Origin: Saccharibacillus soli
Lineage (GTDB): Bacteria; Bacillota; Bacilli; Paenibacillales; Paenibacillaceae
Assembly (NCBI GenBank): GCA_002189105.1
Contig: NIOB01000002.1
Coordinates: 620,001 to 684,000, forward strand
Direction of reading: 5' to 3'
DNA length: 64,000 nt
Shown piece after piece: positions 50,187 through 59,318 of this stretch (the first letter of the stretch is position 1; each line of letters opens with the position of its first letter). Under the pieces are notes generated by a model. It saw only the letters and a list, made by a program, of their open reading frames with translations. It was not told the origin of the DNA and did no database searches. The position numbers and the translations under genes were made by a program.

Positions 50187-51992
50187 ATGAAACGATGGCG
50201 TGAAGAAAAAGGCTCGGCGCTGGTCATGGTCATGTTCATGATGCTGATCTTAACTTTGCTGGGCGTGACAATCCTCAGTGCAACGGTAGCAGGCTCCCGA
50301 CGGACACTGACGCGCGAAAATGACATTCAGAGCTTGCAGTTGACCCAGAAGGTGCTGGACGAGTCGGTGGCGTACATTTCCAAGCAGTTGAATACCAAAG
50401 TCGAACAGCCAAGCTTCGATGCGAAGAATCTCAAGATGGAGATTGAGAACATCGTGAATGCGCTGCCTGTAGATCCGGAAGGTAAACCGAAAGCGGACGG
50501 GGTTCAAACTTCAGATCTGTATGCCGCTTCGGGCAGCTTGACGAGTCATCCCAAAGTCGAAGATGACTTCCCGATTGATGATCCTCTGAAAGTGGGAACC
50601 GCTTATAAATTTAAACTCACAGCCGTCGGAACAGTTAACGGTGTGAAGCGCACTTTAACCCAGGAAGTGAAGGTCAACATGTATCCGGATTTCTTGCAGT
50701 ATGCTTTTGGCTCGGAACAGAACCTCATCTTGAATGGAGCGCCTTATATCAATGGGAATATTTATGCGGGTAAGGATCTGATTGTGACCAACCGCCCCAA
50801 ATATGTCTACAAGGGAAGCAGCCTGGCGACTAACAGTGTATTTCCGCAGATGGAGAAGACAGGTCAAGTGTTCATTCAGAGCCTGGATCAGTTTGCTACC
50901 GGTGAAAATGATACCCAGCCTACGCCGATCACTTCGGAAGGAGACGCGGCAGTTGGCACTCGGGTCAAGCAGGCGCTGAATATCGATGTCTCCCAAATTC
51001 ATATCAAGAACCAGCAGAAATTCGTACAGATCAACGTCGAGAATTCATTTTTGGAAAAGTTGGCAACTTCGGTGAATCGAACCGGTGTGACGCCTGCATC
51101 GCTGCAAGAAAAGTATCAGGGATTAGCAGGACCGGCATCCAGCCGCGCATCGGCCATTGTTAGCGACCTGGAGACAGACGGGGTACGAACTGTGAAGATG
51201 CCGGATGAGCCTAAACTGGAAACCATTGAGCCGCTCGGCGCAAACCCGACGGATGTCGAGATCCAGAGTTATAACGAGGCAGTGGAGCGCAATCAGAAGA
51301 AAGTTAACAAATATAATGACGAACTCAACACGCTGAAAACAGATCTGGCGTCCCTCAAACAAACAACCATCTATAAAGGGGACTTGTTGGTAGACGGTCA
51401 AACCTTTAACAGCCTGGCTGCATCCAGCAAAGGCTACTGGTTGATCGTAAACGGCAATCTGACGGTTGCAGGCGGTTCGCAGCCGATTACGCTGGCCAGT
51501 AACGTTCTCGTGACGGGTGATGTCCGCTTCAAGGATCATGCCTCTGTCGATTCGACGTTGTTGACGATGGGCAGAACAACCATTGAAGATGCGACGATTA
51601 CGGGGATACAAAGCGGCAGCGATCAAAAAGAAATCGTGCTGATCTCCAAGGGTGAAGTGCTGCTGAACCGGGTCGATGCGTTCCAGGATACGGTATCTTC
51701 ACTTCGAGGATTTTTCTATACCGATTCGACCGCGACATTGTATGGTGTGGGTTCCAACTTCTCGCTGGAGGGCGGCTTCTTCGCCAAGGGTGATCTGACG
51801 GTCAATGCGGTTGTCGGCCGAGCGACCGCCGGTGATACGGACATTGCATTTGAACCGCCGTCCGCAGTGAATCAGGATACACGTTCACGGTTTAAAGTTC
51901 GCTACAATGATGAAGTCTATGCGCACCAGGGAAGCGGGCTGCCGCAGGTGCAGCATATCAGCATCAATGCAGGCAAGCTTCAATTGGATTAA
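50187..51992 (+). CDS. PilX-like minor pilin with a long beta-rich domain
   Basis: Protein of 601 residues. The N-terminus (KRWREEKGSALVMVMFMMLILTLLGV) is a PilX-type prepilin start: Gly, then a hydrophobic helix, but without the canonical Glu+5. The remainder is large for a pilin. Residues about 395-560 form short, regular hydrophobic steps (GDLLVDGQTF, LIVNGNLTVAGG, NVLVTGDVRF, GEVLLNRV, FFAKGDLTV) suggesting a right-handed beta-solenoid. A central Lys/Glu-rich helix lies at about 345-390. It could sit at the pilus tip. The gene is third in the minor pilin operon and converges on the giant gene on the other strand. Confidence 0.75.
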   Translation: MKRWREEKGSALVMVMFMMLILTLLGVTILSATVAGSRRTLTRENDIQSLQLTQKVLDESVAYISKQLNTKVEQPSFDAKNLKMEIENIVNALPVDPEGKPKADGVQTSDLYAASGSLTSHPKVEDDFPIDDPLKVGTAYKFKLTAVGTVNGVKRTLTQEVKVNMYPDFLQYAFGSEQNLILNGAPYINGNIYAGKDLIVTNRPKYVYKGSSLATNSVFPQMEKTGQVFIQSLDQFATGENDTQPTPITSEGDAAVGTRVKQALNIDVSQIHIKNQQKFVQINVENSFLEKLATSVNRTGVTPASLQEKYQGLAGPASSRASAIVSDLETDGVRTVKMPDEPKLETIEPLGANPTDVEIQSYNEAVERNQKKVNKYNDELNTLKTDLASLKQTTIYKGDLLVDGQTFNSLAASSKGYWLIVNGNLTVAGGSQPITLASNVLVTGDVRFKDHASVDSTLLTMGRTTIEDATITGIQSGSDQKEIVLISKGEVLLNRVDAFQDTVSSLRGFFYTDSTATLYGVGSNFSLEGGFFAKGDLTVNAVVGRATAGDTDIAFEPPSAVNQDTRSRFKVRYNDEVYAHQGSGLPQVQHISINAGKLQLD

Positions 51993-52060
51993 TCATCTGG
52001 AAGGATCGTCTGCTCTCTATGGGCGGCCTTCATGAACTGTCTCGATCAAGGAAAAATCAA

Positions 52061-52099
52061 AAGACCCCTGAATCCATGAATTATGGACTCGGGGGTCTT
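52061..52099. terminator. Bidirectional terminator between convergent genes
   Basis: AAGACCCC...GGACTCGGGGGTCTT stem with A-rich left and T-rich right sides. It serves the PilX-like gene and the large minus-strand gene. Confidence 0.8.
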
Positions 52100-52130
52100 C
52101 TTGCTTCAGCCCTCCAGAGAGGGGAGCCGC

Positions 52131-55100
52131 TTAGTAGCGGTCTCCTCCACCTGTAGAAGGCTCTCCGCCCGGATTCTCCGGATCGGTTGGTGGTGTTTTC
52201 TTGGCATGAACATTAATGATGGTCGAGGCCGATACAGGCAGGAATCCAGGGCCTGGAGAAGGATAGATAACCGTGACGCGAGTTGATCCTTCTCTTACCC
52301 CTGTAATCTCACCTTTATTAACGGACGCATTACCCACCGTCGCAATCAGCGTATTCTCACTGCTCCATTCCAAGCGAGGCAGAATCTCATTCGGATCAAG
52401 CGATCCTGGCGTGATGTTGATCTCGCCTTGAAGTTTGATCGACTCGCCTACATTCAGATCAATCGGGCTGCGCAGCTGGAGCTGCTGCAGATAAGGAATG
52501 ATCCGAATGTCCTTCGTTTCCGTCATTCCTCCCACGGTCAGGGTGACTCGGACATAACCGCCTGACTGGTCCGCTGCAATCGATGGGTTAGCCGTAGAAG
52601 CGGTAGGGCTGCCATTGAAGGATGCAGGCGGCGTTCCATGGTTTGGATCGACGATCAATTTCTTTTTGACTTTGCCGTCTGCGTCTACGAATTCTTCGCT
52701 GCTTTCGACGAGATTCGTCAGCGTCCAACTATAGTCGGTTGGCTTATCGCTCCAATTCTCCGGTTGATAAGTTAAGAATTCCGCGTTCAACGTTCCCGAA
52801 CGACCGATATACAGTTCCTTGGGTCCACCAATTTGCAGATCGACTACCCGGATGTCTTTGGTCGCCTTCAGAGTGACCGGATTGTCGCCGCTTGTGACGA
52901 ACTTGGCTTCAACGGTGGCTAATCCCGGTGTATTCGATCCGGTAAACGTATTGCTGCGAATGACACTGCCGGACGTCGTATTGCTTAGGCTGCCGTTTGT
53001 CGCTCCTGAAGCCATCTGCCACTGAACGGAGGAGAGGTGCACACCCGCTGGCTGAACAGTGCTATCAAGCGGAATCGAATGGCCAACCTCCACCCAATTC
53101 GGGCCAGACAGTGCAGCGCCGGACATTGGATTCAGCACGTTGATTAAGCGTGTCGTCGTATATTCTCTGCTGTTTCCCGTTATCGGACTGGTCATCTTCG
53201 CTTTGACTTGCAGCATAACCGTACCGGCTTCGTTGCCAGTCAGAGAAACGGTTGCTCCATGAACCTGTTCTCCCAGCTTTGCTCTTGAGGAGTCTCCTTG
53301 TCCAATCAACGACCAGGTGATTTCCGTCAATGGCCGCGTAACTCCCGCAGAGATGACCCTCAGATCGCTAATCGTCTCGTCCACATTGACATTTGGCCCG
53401 CCCGTAATCTCAATGTTCGCCGGTTCAACCTTTACTTTGGCGCTTGCGATCACACCGCTGCCGTCCGCTGCTTTTACCGTGATCGTTGCGGTTCCCGCAC
53501 TCATGCCGGTGACGGTTCCTGCTTTGGGCGGTCCATCATTCGACACGGTGGCAATGTCAGGTCTGTCGCTGCTCCAGGTGACCTGCTTGTTGTCGGCATC
53601 CGCTGGCAGAATAATCGGAATCATCTTGAGTTCATCGCCAACCCAGATCGATTGGTTATCCAACTGGATGGAAGTCACCTTGGATAACACAGTGAAGTCT
53701 TTATCCGGGAAGCGAATCACAGCTTTTTCCGGTGGTGCAGGTGCGACAACTGGAGTGCTTGGGGCAGAGCCCGAGAAGCCGCCCGTGTCTTTCAGGTAAA
53801 AAGCAAATCCTCCACCTTGTGTGTTCTCGTACGAATTGCTGACAATCGTACCGTGAATATTCCCGTTTCCGAAGTTCACATTTGCGTACGGTGCCAGAAT
53901 CGAACCTTTGAGATCGATATTATGCACACCTAGTGTGCCCGTACCCTGGAAGTTGAAGAGTACGCGAGAGCTTGTCGTGTTGTTTACTTCAAAGCCCCAG
54001 GCCAGAGCGACGTCCGTTGTTCCGGTTGGATTGCCCTCGACATTGATGATGACAGTCGAGTTTGGTTTCGTTACATTGATAACCAGCTTCTTGCTATCTG
54101 CCAGTTCCGCGGCCGTCAGTTTGAAGACGTTGATGTCGTTGCTGGCATCGCTGTTCAGAGTCAGCGTCGAGTAGGACAACGTATTGGTTCCGTTCACCGC
54201 CAATTTGGCGTATGAATCGGACAGAGCCTTGAAATTCGTATTGGCGGCAGAGAAGTCAAACGCCTGGGATACCTGCGTTTTCAGCGTATCTGCCGATGTT
54301 TTCGTCCCGATACCTTGAGGACTGTGGTACGTCGTGCCATAGTAGTTTCCGCCATAATAGAGCGTGTTCTCAGGCCCATTGGAAGAACTAAACGTCACGT
54401 CGCCTACCGCAATCAACTTGGTAATCTGATTCATATCCAAGCTGGTTGCTTTGAAGTTTCCTCCTGTCAGCACAGAACCATTCAGGATCGAACCGCCATT
54501 CATGGTCAGATCACCGCTGGTGACGACGGCTGGGTAAGTCGAATCGGAAGAAGAGATTCCCTCACCAACGGTCAGTCCACCATTCACACCAAAGGTCGTT
54601 GGCCCATTTACGGCAATTCGGCCTTCCACCGTACCTGAAGGAACGGTCGTACTGCCGCTGCCCAGTACAATCAAGCTGTATTTTTGCATCATCTGCACCG
54701 CTTCGCTGTTGGTGCTGCTCGAAGAGGTACTTCCTGCCGGAGCATGAATATCGTCATAATTCAGTCGAGCCTGATTCAGGTTGAAGTAGCCTTTTTTCAG
54801 CGGTATAAAACTGAGATCGAAGCTGACAGTGCTGTTGGCATTAGCCGTGTATTTGCTGTTGTCGCTGCTCAGTGTATAGACGACTTTATCCAGCTTGCGG
54901 GTCAGGGTATACCCCGTGTCTGGAGATCCATCGGCCGTTACGCCTTGAGGCAGCGGCGAACCGAGACGCAGTCCAGCTGGAATCGTCTCTGTGTAGACTA
55001 CATTATCGATTTCAAGCGACTTCAAGCCTTTTTCTCCCGTACGAATGTTGGCTGCCGGGATGTCTTGTGGCGTTACGGTATAGGTCATGCTTACCGTATC

Positions 55101-57179
55101 CCCCAGTTTAATTTCAGAGTTGGCATCCGCATTTTTACGTGTGCGGTCGGTTTTGAGGTTCGCGGTTACTTTTTCGACAGTCAGATCAATTGTCTTGGTA
55201 ACTTTAGCTCCTTGTTTGTCCCGGGCATTAATCTCGATCTGAATCGTGCCGCTGTCCAGCGGGAGTGGATTAGCGAACGTCTCGGTAATGACTTGTCCCT
55301 TTTGGATCGGCTTTTCCTTGATCGCCATACTGTCTACGTATTGTCCGTTCACCTTGAAACGAACCGAAGAGAAGACATTCAAGTCTTTGAGATCCAGATC
55401 GTCCACTTGATAGCTAAAATTCAAATTGCTCAGATAGGACGGCTTCTTCGTCTCTTTACCCGTCGGTGACAGAACCGTGATGATTGGAGCATGGTTCGAT
55501 CCAATGAACGCGCGGAACATGGTATTGACAAACAATTTCTGTTCCCATTCCGGGAATTTGATATTGGTATGTCCAGTACCGGAATACGTCATATTGCCTT
55601 TGGAATACGTATAGTAATGATCGTAGCTATCGTCGGTGTCTCTCTTATACGTGTCACCGGGTTCGCTGACAATGTTGTACCAAGGTACGAGATTCGGATC
55701 TTCCAGATCGAGCATATAATACTGGTCGTGCGTCTGGGCGATCTGTCCCACGAATCCACCCGTATTGCCTGGCTTCTGCGACAGATCAAAAGGAAACTGC
55801 GTCAGCATACCGCTGTTGACTATGGTTGTACGCGTCGATTTATTGGGTGCGCTGCGGCCCAAGTTGGTGTACAGGCCAGTCTGACCCGTTGTTTGCTGGA
55901 AATTCTTGATCCAGGGGTTACCGCTTTCGCCGATCATCGTATCATGCGTGAACATGACGGCCTGTCCGGTACGGATGAAGTCGTTGACTCCTTTCGCAGT
56001 TGCCGCCGTCAGATTGCTGGATGTTTGTGAATTGTAGTTGTCGATGAATCCGAAAATGACCATGTCGTACTTGCCGTTCAGATTCTCATAGGAATTCACA
56101 TTGCCCGCTGTATTGAAGTCTTTGAACAGAATCGGAGTGATCTGAATTTCATAGTCATTCGATTTCAGATAGGCCTGAGTCATATTGGCTTCTTTGGTCA
56201 AGCTGCTGTCATCGTTGCTTGGCATAACCTGAAGGACACGAATCACCGTTTTCTGGTCACGTACCCGGAACGCACCGGATGCATAGTCACTCTGTGTATT
56301 CGCGGCCAGCACCAGTTTCCAATACACAGGTCCCGAATAGGTTTGCGGCAGTTTGTAGGTGATCGAACCTCTTTGCTGTGTAATCGTCTTGCTGGCTACC
56401 ACATTTTCTTCAGTCATGGGGAGAGCCTTATCCACACTGGCGTACAGTTTGACGTTGACCGGGGAAGAGAAGTCCCGCACATAATAAGCGTCAAAGTCGA
56501 AAGTTAACGTATCGCCCGTTGTATAAACTCTACTTCCGACTTGCGTAAAGTCTTCCGGTTTTGAGGTCACTTTGAGCTGAGGACGCTGCTGGAACAGGGG
56601 ATCGCCGTTCTTGACCTTGTTGACGACTGCCTGGAAGGAAGCATCCGAGGCACCGTCTACATATAAAACGTTGCTTGCGCTGCCGGAAAGATAATTATTG
56701 TAGAACGTACGCAGATTACCCGAAGGTTGGTTGGCAGCGATTGCCCGGTTGAAGATGACGGGGAGTCCGTTGCTGATATATTTATCGGTAATTTCTTTGA
56801 CCTTCAGCTTGGTGATGTCGTTCATTTTGTTGGTGGTATCATGCTCTTTGGCTTGTGCGTTGACGTCCACGTTGGGAAAAGCCTTGGGTAGTTCGGGGTT
56901 ATAAGTGCCGGCTCCAAAGTAAACCGCATCGTATTTGCCGTCCAATTCGTCTCGCAGCGCCACAAATTTTTTCATGCGCATGGTTTCCACGGTGACGTGC
57001 TGGGTGTCTTTGAGCGCTTCGGCCAAGGGATACTTGCCATTCACCGGATTGTCGGTAATCTCCAGAATCTTGATCTCATAAGGTGGAGCAGCGGCCAGTG
57101 CCCTCCAGATTCCAAACGGTACACTGACCAGCACGAGGGCCAGCAGCAGTATGCCCACCCAAGCGAGCTTTTTCTTCAT
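52131..57179 (-). CDS. Giant secreted protein: DUF5057-like, choice-of-anchor A and Ig-like domains
   Basis: Extracellular protein of 1682 residues. An N-terminal hydrophobic segment (KKKLAWVGILLLALVLVSVPFGIW) acts as signal peptide or anchor. Residues about 35-560 contain two related parts (YEIKILEITDN and VIRVLQVMPSNDDS) resembling DUF5057. About 850-1150 is a choice-of-anchor A type beta-solenoid (YSLIVLGSGSTTVPSGTVEGRIAVNG, GDLTMNGGSILNGSVL). About 1185-1270 is a Big_2 Ig-like domain (ITWSSDRP-like VTWSSDRPDIATVS and GTATITVKAADGSG). More Ig-like units follow to the Gly-rich end. There is no LPXTG. It lies between minor pilins and pilB, so it may be a pilus-associated adhesin; this is inference. 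AGGGAGGAA precedes the ATG. Confidence 0.82.
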   Translation of the reverse strand: MKKKLAWVGILLLALVLVSVPFGIWRALAAAPPYEIKILEITDNPVNGKYPLAEALKDTQHVTVETMRMKKFVALRDELDGKYDAVYFGAGTYNPELPKAFPNVDVNAQAKEHDTTNKMNDITKLKVKEITDKYISNGLPVIFNRAIAANQPSGNLRTFYNNYLSGSASNVLYVDGASDASFQAVVNKVKNGDPLFQQRPQLKVTSKPEDFTQVGSRVYTTGDTLTFDFDAYYVRDFSSPVNVKLYASVDKALPMTEENVVASKTITQQRGSITYKLPQTYSGPVYWKLVLAANTQSDYASGAFRVRDQKTVIRVLQVMPSNDDSSLTKEANMTQAYLKSNDYEIQITPILFKDFNTAGNVNSYENLNGKYDMVIFGFIDNYNSQTSSNLTAATAKGVNDFIRTGQAVMFTHDTMIGESGNPWIKNFQQTTGQTGLYTNLGRSAPNKSTRTTIVNSGMLTQFPFDLSQKPGNTGGFVGQIAQTHDQYYMLDLEDPNLVPWYNIVSEPGDTYKRDTDDSYDHYYTYSKGNMTYSGTGHTNIKFPEWEQKLFVNTMFRAFIGSNHAPIITVLSPTGKETKKPSYLSNLNFSYQVDDLDLKDLNVFSSVRFKVNGQYVDSMAIKEKPIQKGQVITETFANPLPLDSGTIQIEINARDKQGAKVTKTIDLTVEKVTANLKTDRTRKNADANSEIKLGDTVSMTYTVTPQDIPAANIRTGEKGLKSLEIDNVVYTETIPAGLRLGSPLPQGVTADGSPDTGYTLTRKLDKVVYTLSSDNSKYTANANSTVSFDLSFIPLKKGYFNLNQARLNYDDIHAPAGSTSSSSTNSEAVQMMQKYSLIVLGSGSTTVPSGTVEGRIAVNGPTTFGVNGGLTVGEGISSSDSTYPAVVTSGDLTMNGGSILNGSVLTGGNFKATSLDMNQITKLIAVGDVTFSSSNGPENTLYYGGNYYGTTYHSPQGIGTKTSADTLKTQVSQAFDFSAANTNFKALSDSYAKLAVNGTNTLSYSTLTLNSDASNDINVFKLTAAELADSKKLVINVTKPNSTVIINVEGNPTGTTDVALAWGFEVNNTTSSRVLFNFQGTGTLGVHNIDLKGSILAPYANVNFGNGNIHGTIVSNSYENTQGGGFAFYLKDTGGFSGSAPSTPVVAPAPPEKAVIRFPDKDFTVLSKVTSIQLDNQSIWVGDELKMIPIILPADADNKQVTWSSDRPDIATVSNDGPPKAGTVTGMSAGTATITVKAADGSGVIASAKVKVEPANIEITGGPNVNVDETISDLRVISAGVTRPLTEITWSLIGQGDSSRAKLGEQVHGATVSLTGNEAGTVMLQVKAKMTSPITGNSREYTTTRLINVLNPMSGAALSGPNWVEVGHSIPLDSTVQPAGVHLSSVQWQMASGATNGSLSNTTSGSVIRSNTFTGSNTPGLATVEAKFVTSGDNPVTLKATKDIRVVDLQIGGPKELYIGRSGTLNAEFLTYQPENWSDKPTDYSWTLTNLVESSEEFVDADGKVKKKLIVDPNHGTPPASFNGSPTASTANPSIAADQSGGYVRVTLTVGGMTETKDIRIIPYLQQLQLRSPIDLNVGESIKLQGEINITPGSLDPNEILPRLEWSSENTLIATVGNASVNKGEITGVREGSTRVTVIYPSPGPGFLPVSASTIINVHAKKTPPTDPENPGGEPSTGGGDRY

Positions 57180-57184
57180 AGGTA

Positions 57185-57200
57185 TTCCTCCCTGAATTTG
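57185..57200 (-). promoter_or_regulatory. Flagellin-like ribosome-site element before the giant surface gene
   Basis: On the minus strand, CAAATTCAGGGAGGAA is identical over 16 nt to the initiation element of flagellin gene 1 (about 7856-7871). A GCACGGAAT lies just upstream. In flagellin leaders this GGA is the second CsrA site, so CsrA control here is possible. Confidence 0.5.
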
Positions 57201-57300
57201 ACGATTCCGTGCTGATGCTTGCGCTCGCTCGGTTATGATTAATTGTGCCTACTTAAACTTCATGGATTTCGTGAAAAATTCTCCAGAACAGCTAAATAAA

Positions 57301-57467
57301 TTGTCAAAAATCTTCCTGTATGGTATATAATCATTTTAGGTCATAAGCCTTACATTCTCAATACTATTTACTCATTAGGGGGATGTAAATTTCGTAAATT
57401 CTTCATAAACATTTAATTGGTCTTTTTTCATAACTCCTCTCAAAAAGGACCCTCGTTTTTACGATAT
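57301..57467 (+). promoter_or_regulatory. Promoter region of the pilB operon
   Basis: Sigma-A-like TTGTCA (57301-57306) with TATATA at 17 bp (57324-57329) or TATAAT at 19 bp (57326-57331). Downstream, CAAA (57441-57444), 15 bp and TACGATAT (57460-57467) resemble a sigma-D promoter. The 435-nt gap 57180-57614 contains no gene I can support. Confidence 0.45.
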
Positions 57468-57614
57468 ATACCAAGTGTCTGGCAGGACGATCTTCCCATC
57501 CCTGCACCCAATTAGACGCTTTCCTTCGTTCCATCCTCATTGTTAATTTGTCGGTTGAACCTACCCCAATATGAATGTGGGAATCCAATAATACGTGGCG
57601 GAGATGAAGCGGGC

Positions 57615-59279
57615 ATGGCAATCATTAAGAAAAGACTCGGCGACCTGCTCGTCGAAAATGGCATCATCTCGGAAGAACAGCTCCAGCAGGCGCTTGTTGA
57701 ACAGCGTGAAGCCAAGCGTAAACTGGGCGATCACCTGATTGTACAGGGGATTATTACGGAGCAGCAGCTCATCGAAGTTCTGGAGTTCCAGTTAGGGATT
57801 CCCCACGTGAGCTTGTTCAAGTATCAGATTGATCCGGCGATCACCCAGATCATTCCCGAGAGTATGGCCAAACGGTATCAAGTGCTTCCATATATGAAGG
57901 ATGGCGGCAAACTCATGGTGGCGATGGCCGATCCTCTCGATTATTTTGCCATTGAAGACCTTCGCATGAGTACCGGTTTCCGCATTGAACCAGCGATCTG
58001 TACCCGCGACGAATTACAGCGTGCGATTGCCCGTCATTACGGCCTTCGGGACTCCATGAACCAGATGATGGGTGAGCTGCCGAGTGCAGAGGAGATCGAA
58101 GAAACCGAGATCACCGACGAAGACTCGCCAATCGTAAAGCTGGTCAATCAGATGATCCAGCAGGCCGCGCAGCTGCGAGCTTCCGATATTCACGTCGATC
58201 CGGGTGAAAATAATCTGGCGATTCGTTATCGGATCGATGGAGCGCTGCGGACGGAACGTCTGATTCCCAAGCAGATGCAGGGATTCATCACGGCTCGCCT
58301 CAAGATTATGGCCAAGCTGAACATCGCAGAACGCCGTCTGCCTCAGGATGGACGGATCAAGATGCAGGTCGATTATCGGATGATCGATATTCGGGTATCT
58401 TCGCTGCCGACCGTGCATGGCGAGAAGATTGTACTGCGGCTGCTCGATCTGACCACCGGCGTACAGTCCATGGATAAGCTGGGCTTCGATGAGCGGAACT
58501 CCACTTTATTTAAGGAAATGATTGAACGTCCATACGGCATTATGCTGCTCACTGGCCCTACCGGAAGCGGCAAGACGACCACGCTGTATTCGGCGCTCAA
58601 CCACTTGAATACGGAAGAAGCCAATATCATCACTGTCGAAGATCCGGTCGAATACCAGATTGAAGGCATCAATCAGGTGCATGTGAACCCGGCTGTTGGT
58701 CTGACGTTCGCAGCAGGTCTGCGCTCCATCCTCCGTCAGGACCCGAACATCGTCATGGTCGGGGAGATCCGGGATACGGAGACGGCGGAGATCGCGGTTC
58801 GCGCCTCGCTGACCGGTCACTTGGTCTTATCCACGCTGCACACGAATGATGCGGTCAGCAGTGTCACACGGCTGCGCGATATGGGCATCGAGCCGTATCT
58901 GATTGCTTCCTCTCTCATTGGCGTGGTTGCACAGCGTCTGGTGCGGAAGATCTGCCCGGAATGTCGGACGGAATACACGCCTTCCGAGCAGGAACGGATT
59001 CTGATGCAGAATCAGGGAGCTTTTGCCGATAAGCTATATAAAGGCAGAGGCTGCGGCAACTGCAGCAGCACCGGCTATCGGGGACGGGTAGCCATCCATG
59101 AAATGCTGCCCATGACGGATGAGCTGCGCCGACTGGTGAACGAATCGGGCAGCATCGAACAGATGCGCGAGGTTGCCAAGCGCGAAGGCATGACTTCGCT
59201 GCTTGAAGATGGATTCCGCAAGGTCGCCATGGGGATCACCACGCTGCAAGAAGTCATGAAAGAGACGGTCGCCCATTAA
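57615..59279 (+). CDS. pilB: PilB, type IV pilus extension ATPase
   Basis: Cytoplasmic hexameric motor that drives pilin assembly. N-terminal MshEN/GspE-N domain (about 1-150: KRLGDLLVENGIISEEQLQQAL). The ATPase core has TGPTGSGKTTT (313-323), Asp box EDPVEYQIEGINQ, Walker B RQDPNIVMVGEIRD and His box LVLSTLHTNDA. A C-terminal zinc site uses CPEC and CGNC. 554 residues. The ATG at 57615 begins the conserved fold; the open frame back to 57540 has no ribosome site. First gene of the operon pilB-T-C-A-D-M. Confidence 0.95.
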   Translation: MAIIKKRLGDLLVENGIISEEQLQQALVEQREAKRKLGDHLIVQGIITEQQLIEVLEFQLGIPHVSLFKYQIDPAITQIIPESMAKRYQVLPYMKDGGKLMVAMADPLDYFAIEDLRMSTGFRIEPAICTRDELQRAIARHYGLRDSMNQMMGELPSAEEIEETEITDEDSPIVKLVNQMIQQAAQLRASDIHVDPGENNLAIRYRIDGALRTERLIPKQMQGFITARLKIMAKLNIAERRLPQDGRIKMQVDYRMIDIRVSSLPTVHGEKIVLRLLDLTTGVQSMDKLGFDERNSTLFKEMIERPYGIMLLTGPTGSGKTTTLYSALNHLNTEEANIITVEDPVEYQIEGINQVHVNPAVGLTFAAGLRSILRQDPNIVMVGEIRDTETAEIAVRASLTGHLVLSTLHTNDAVSSVTRLRDMGIEPYLIASSLIGVVAQRLVRKICPECRTEYTPSEQERILMQNQGAFADKLYKGRGCGNCSSTGYRGRVAIHEMLPMTDELRRLVNESGSIEQMREVAKREGMTSLLEDGFRKVAMGITTLQEVMKETVAH

Positions 59280-59318
59280 GCTGGGCTTTTCAATAGAATG
59301 GCGGAGGAGCTGCTTAAC

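Noticed and set aside
57540-57614. Upstream start for PilB
   Set aside because: The extra 25 residues precede the conserved fold and no ribosome site lies before 57540.
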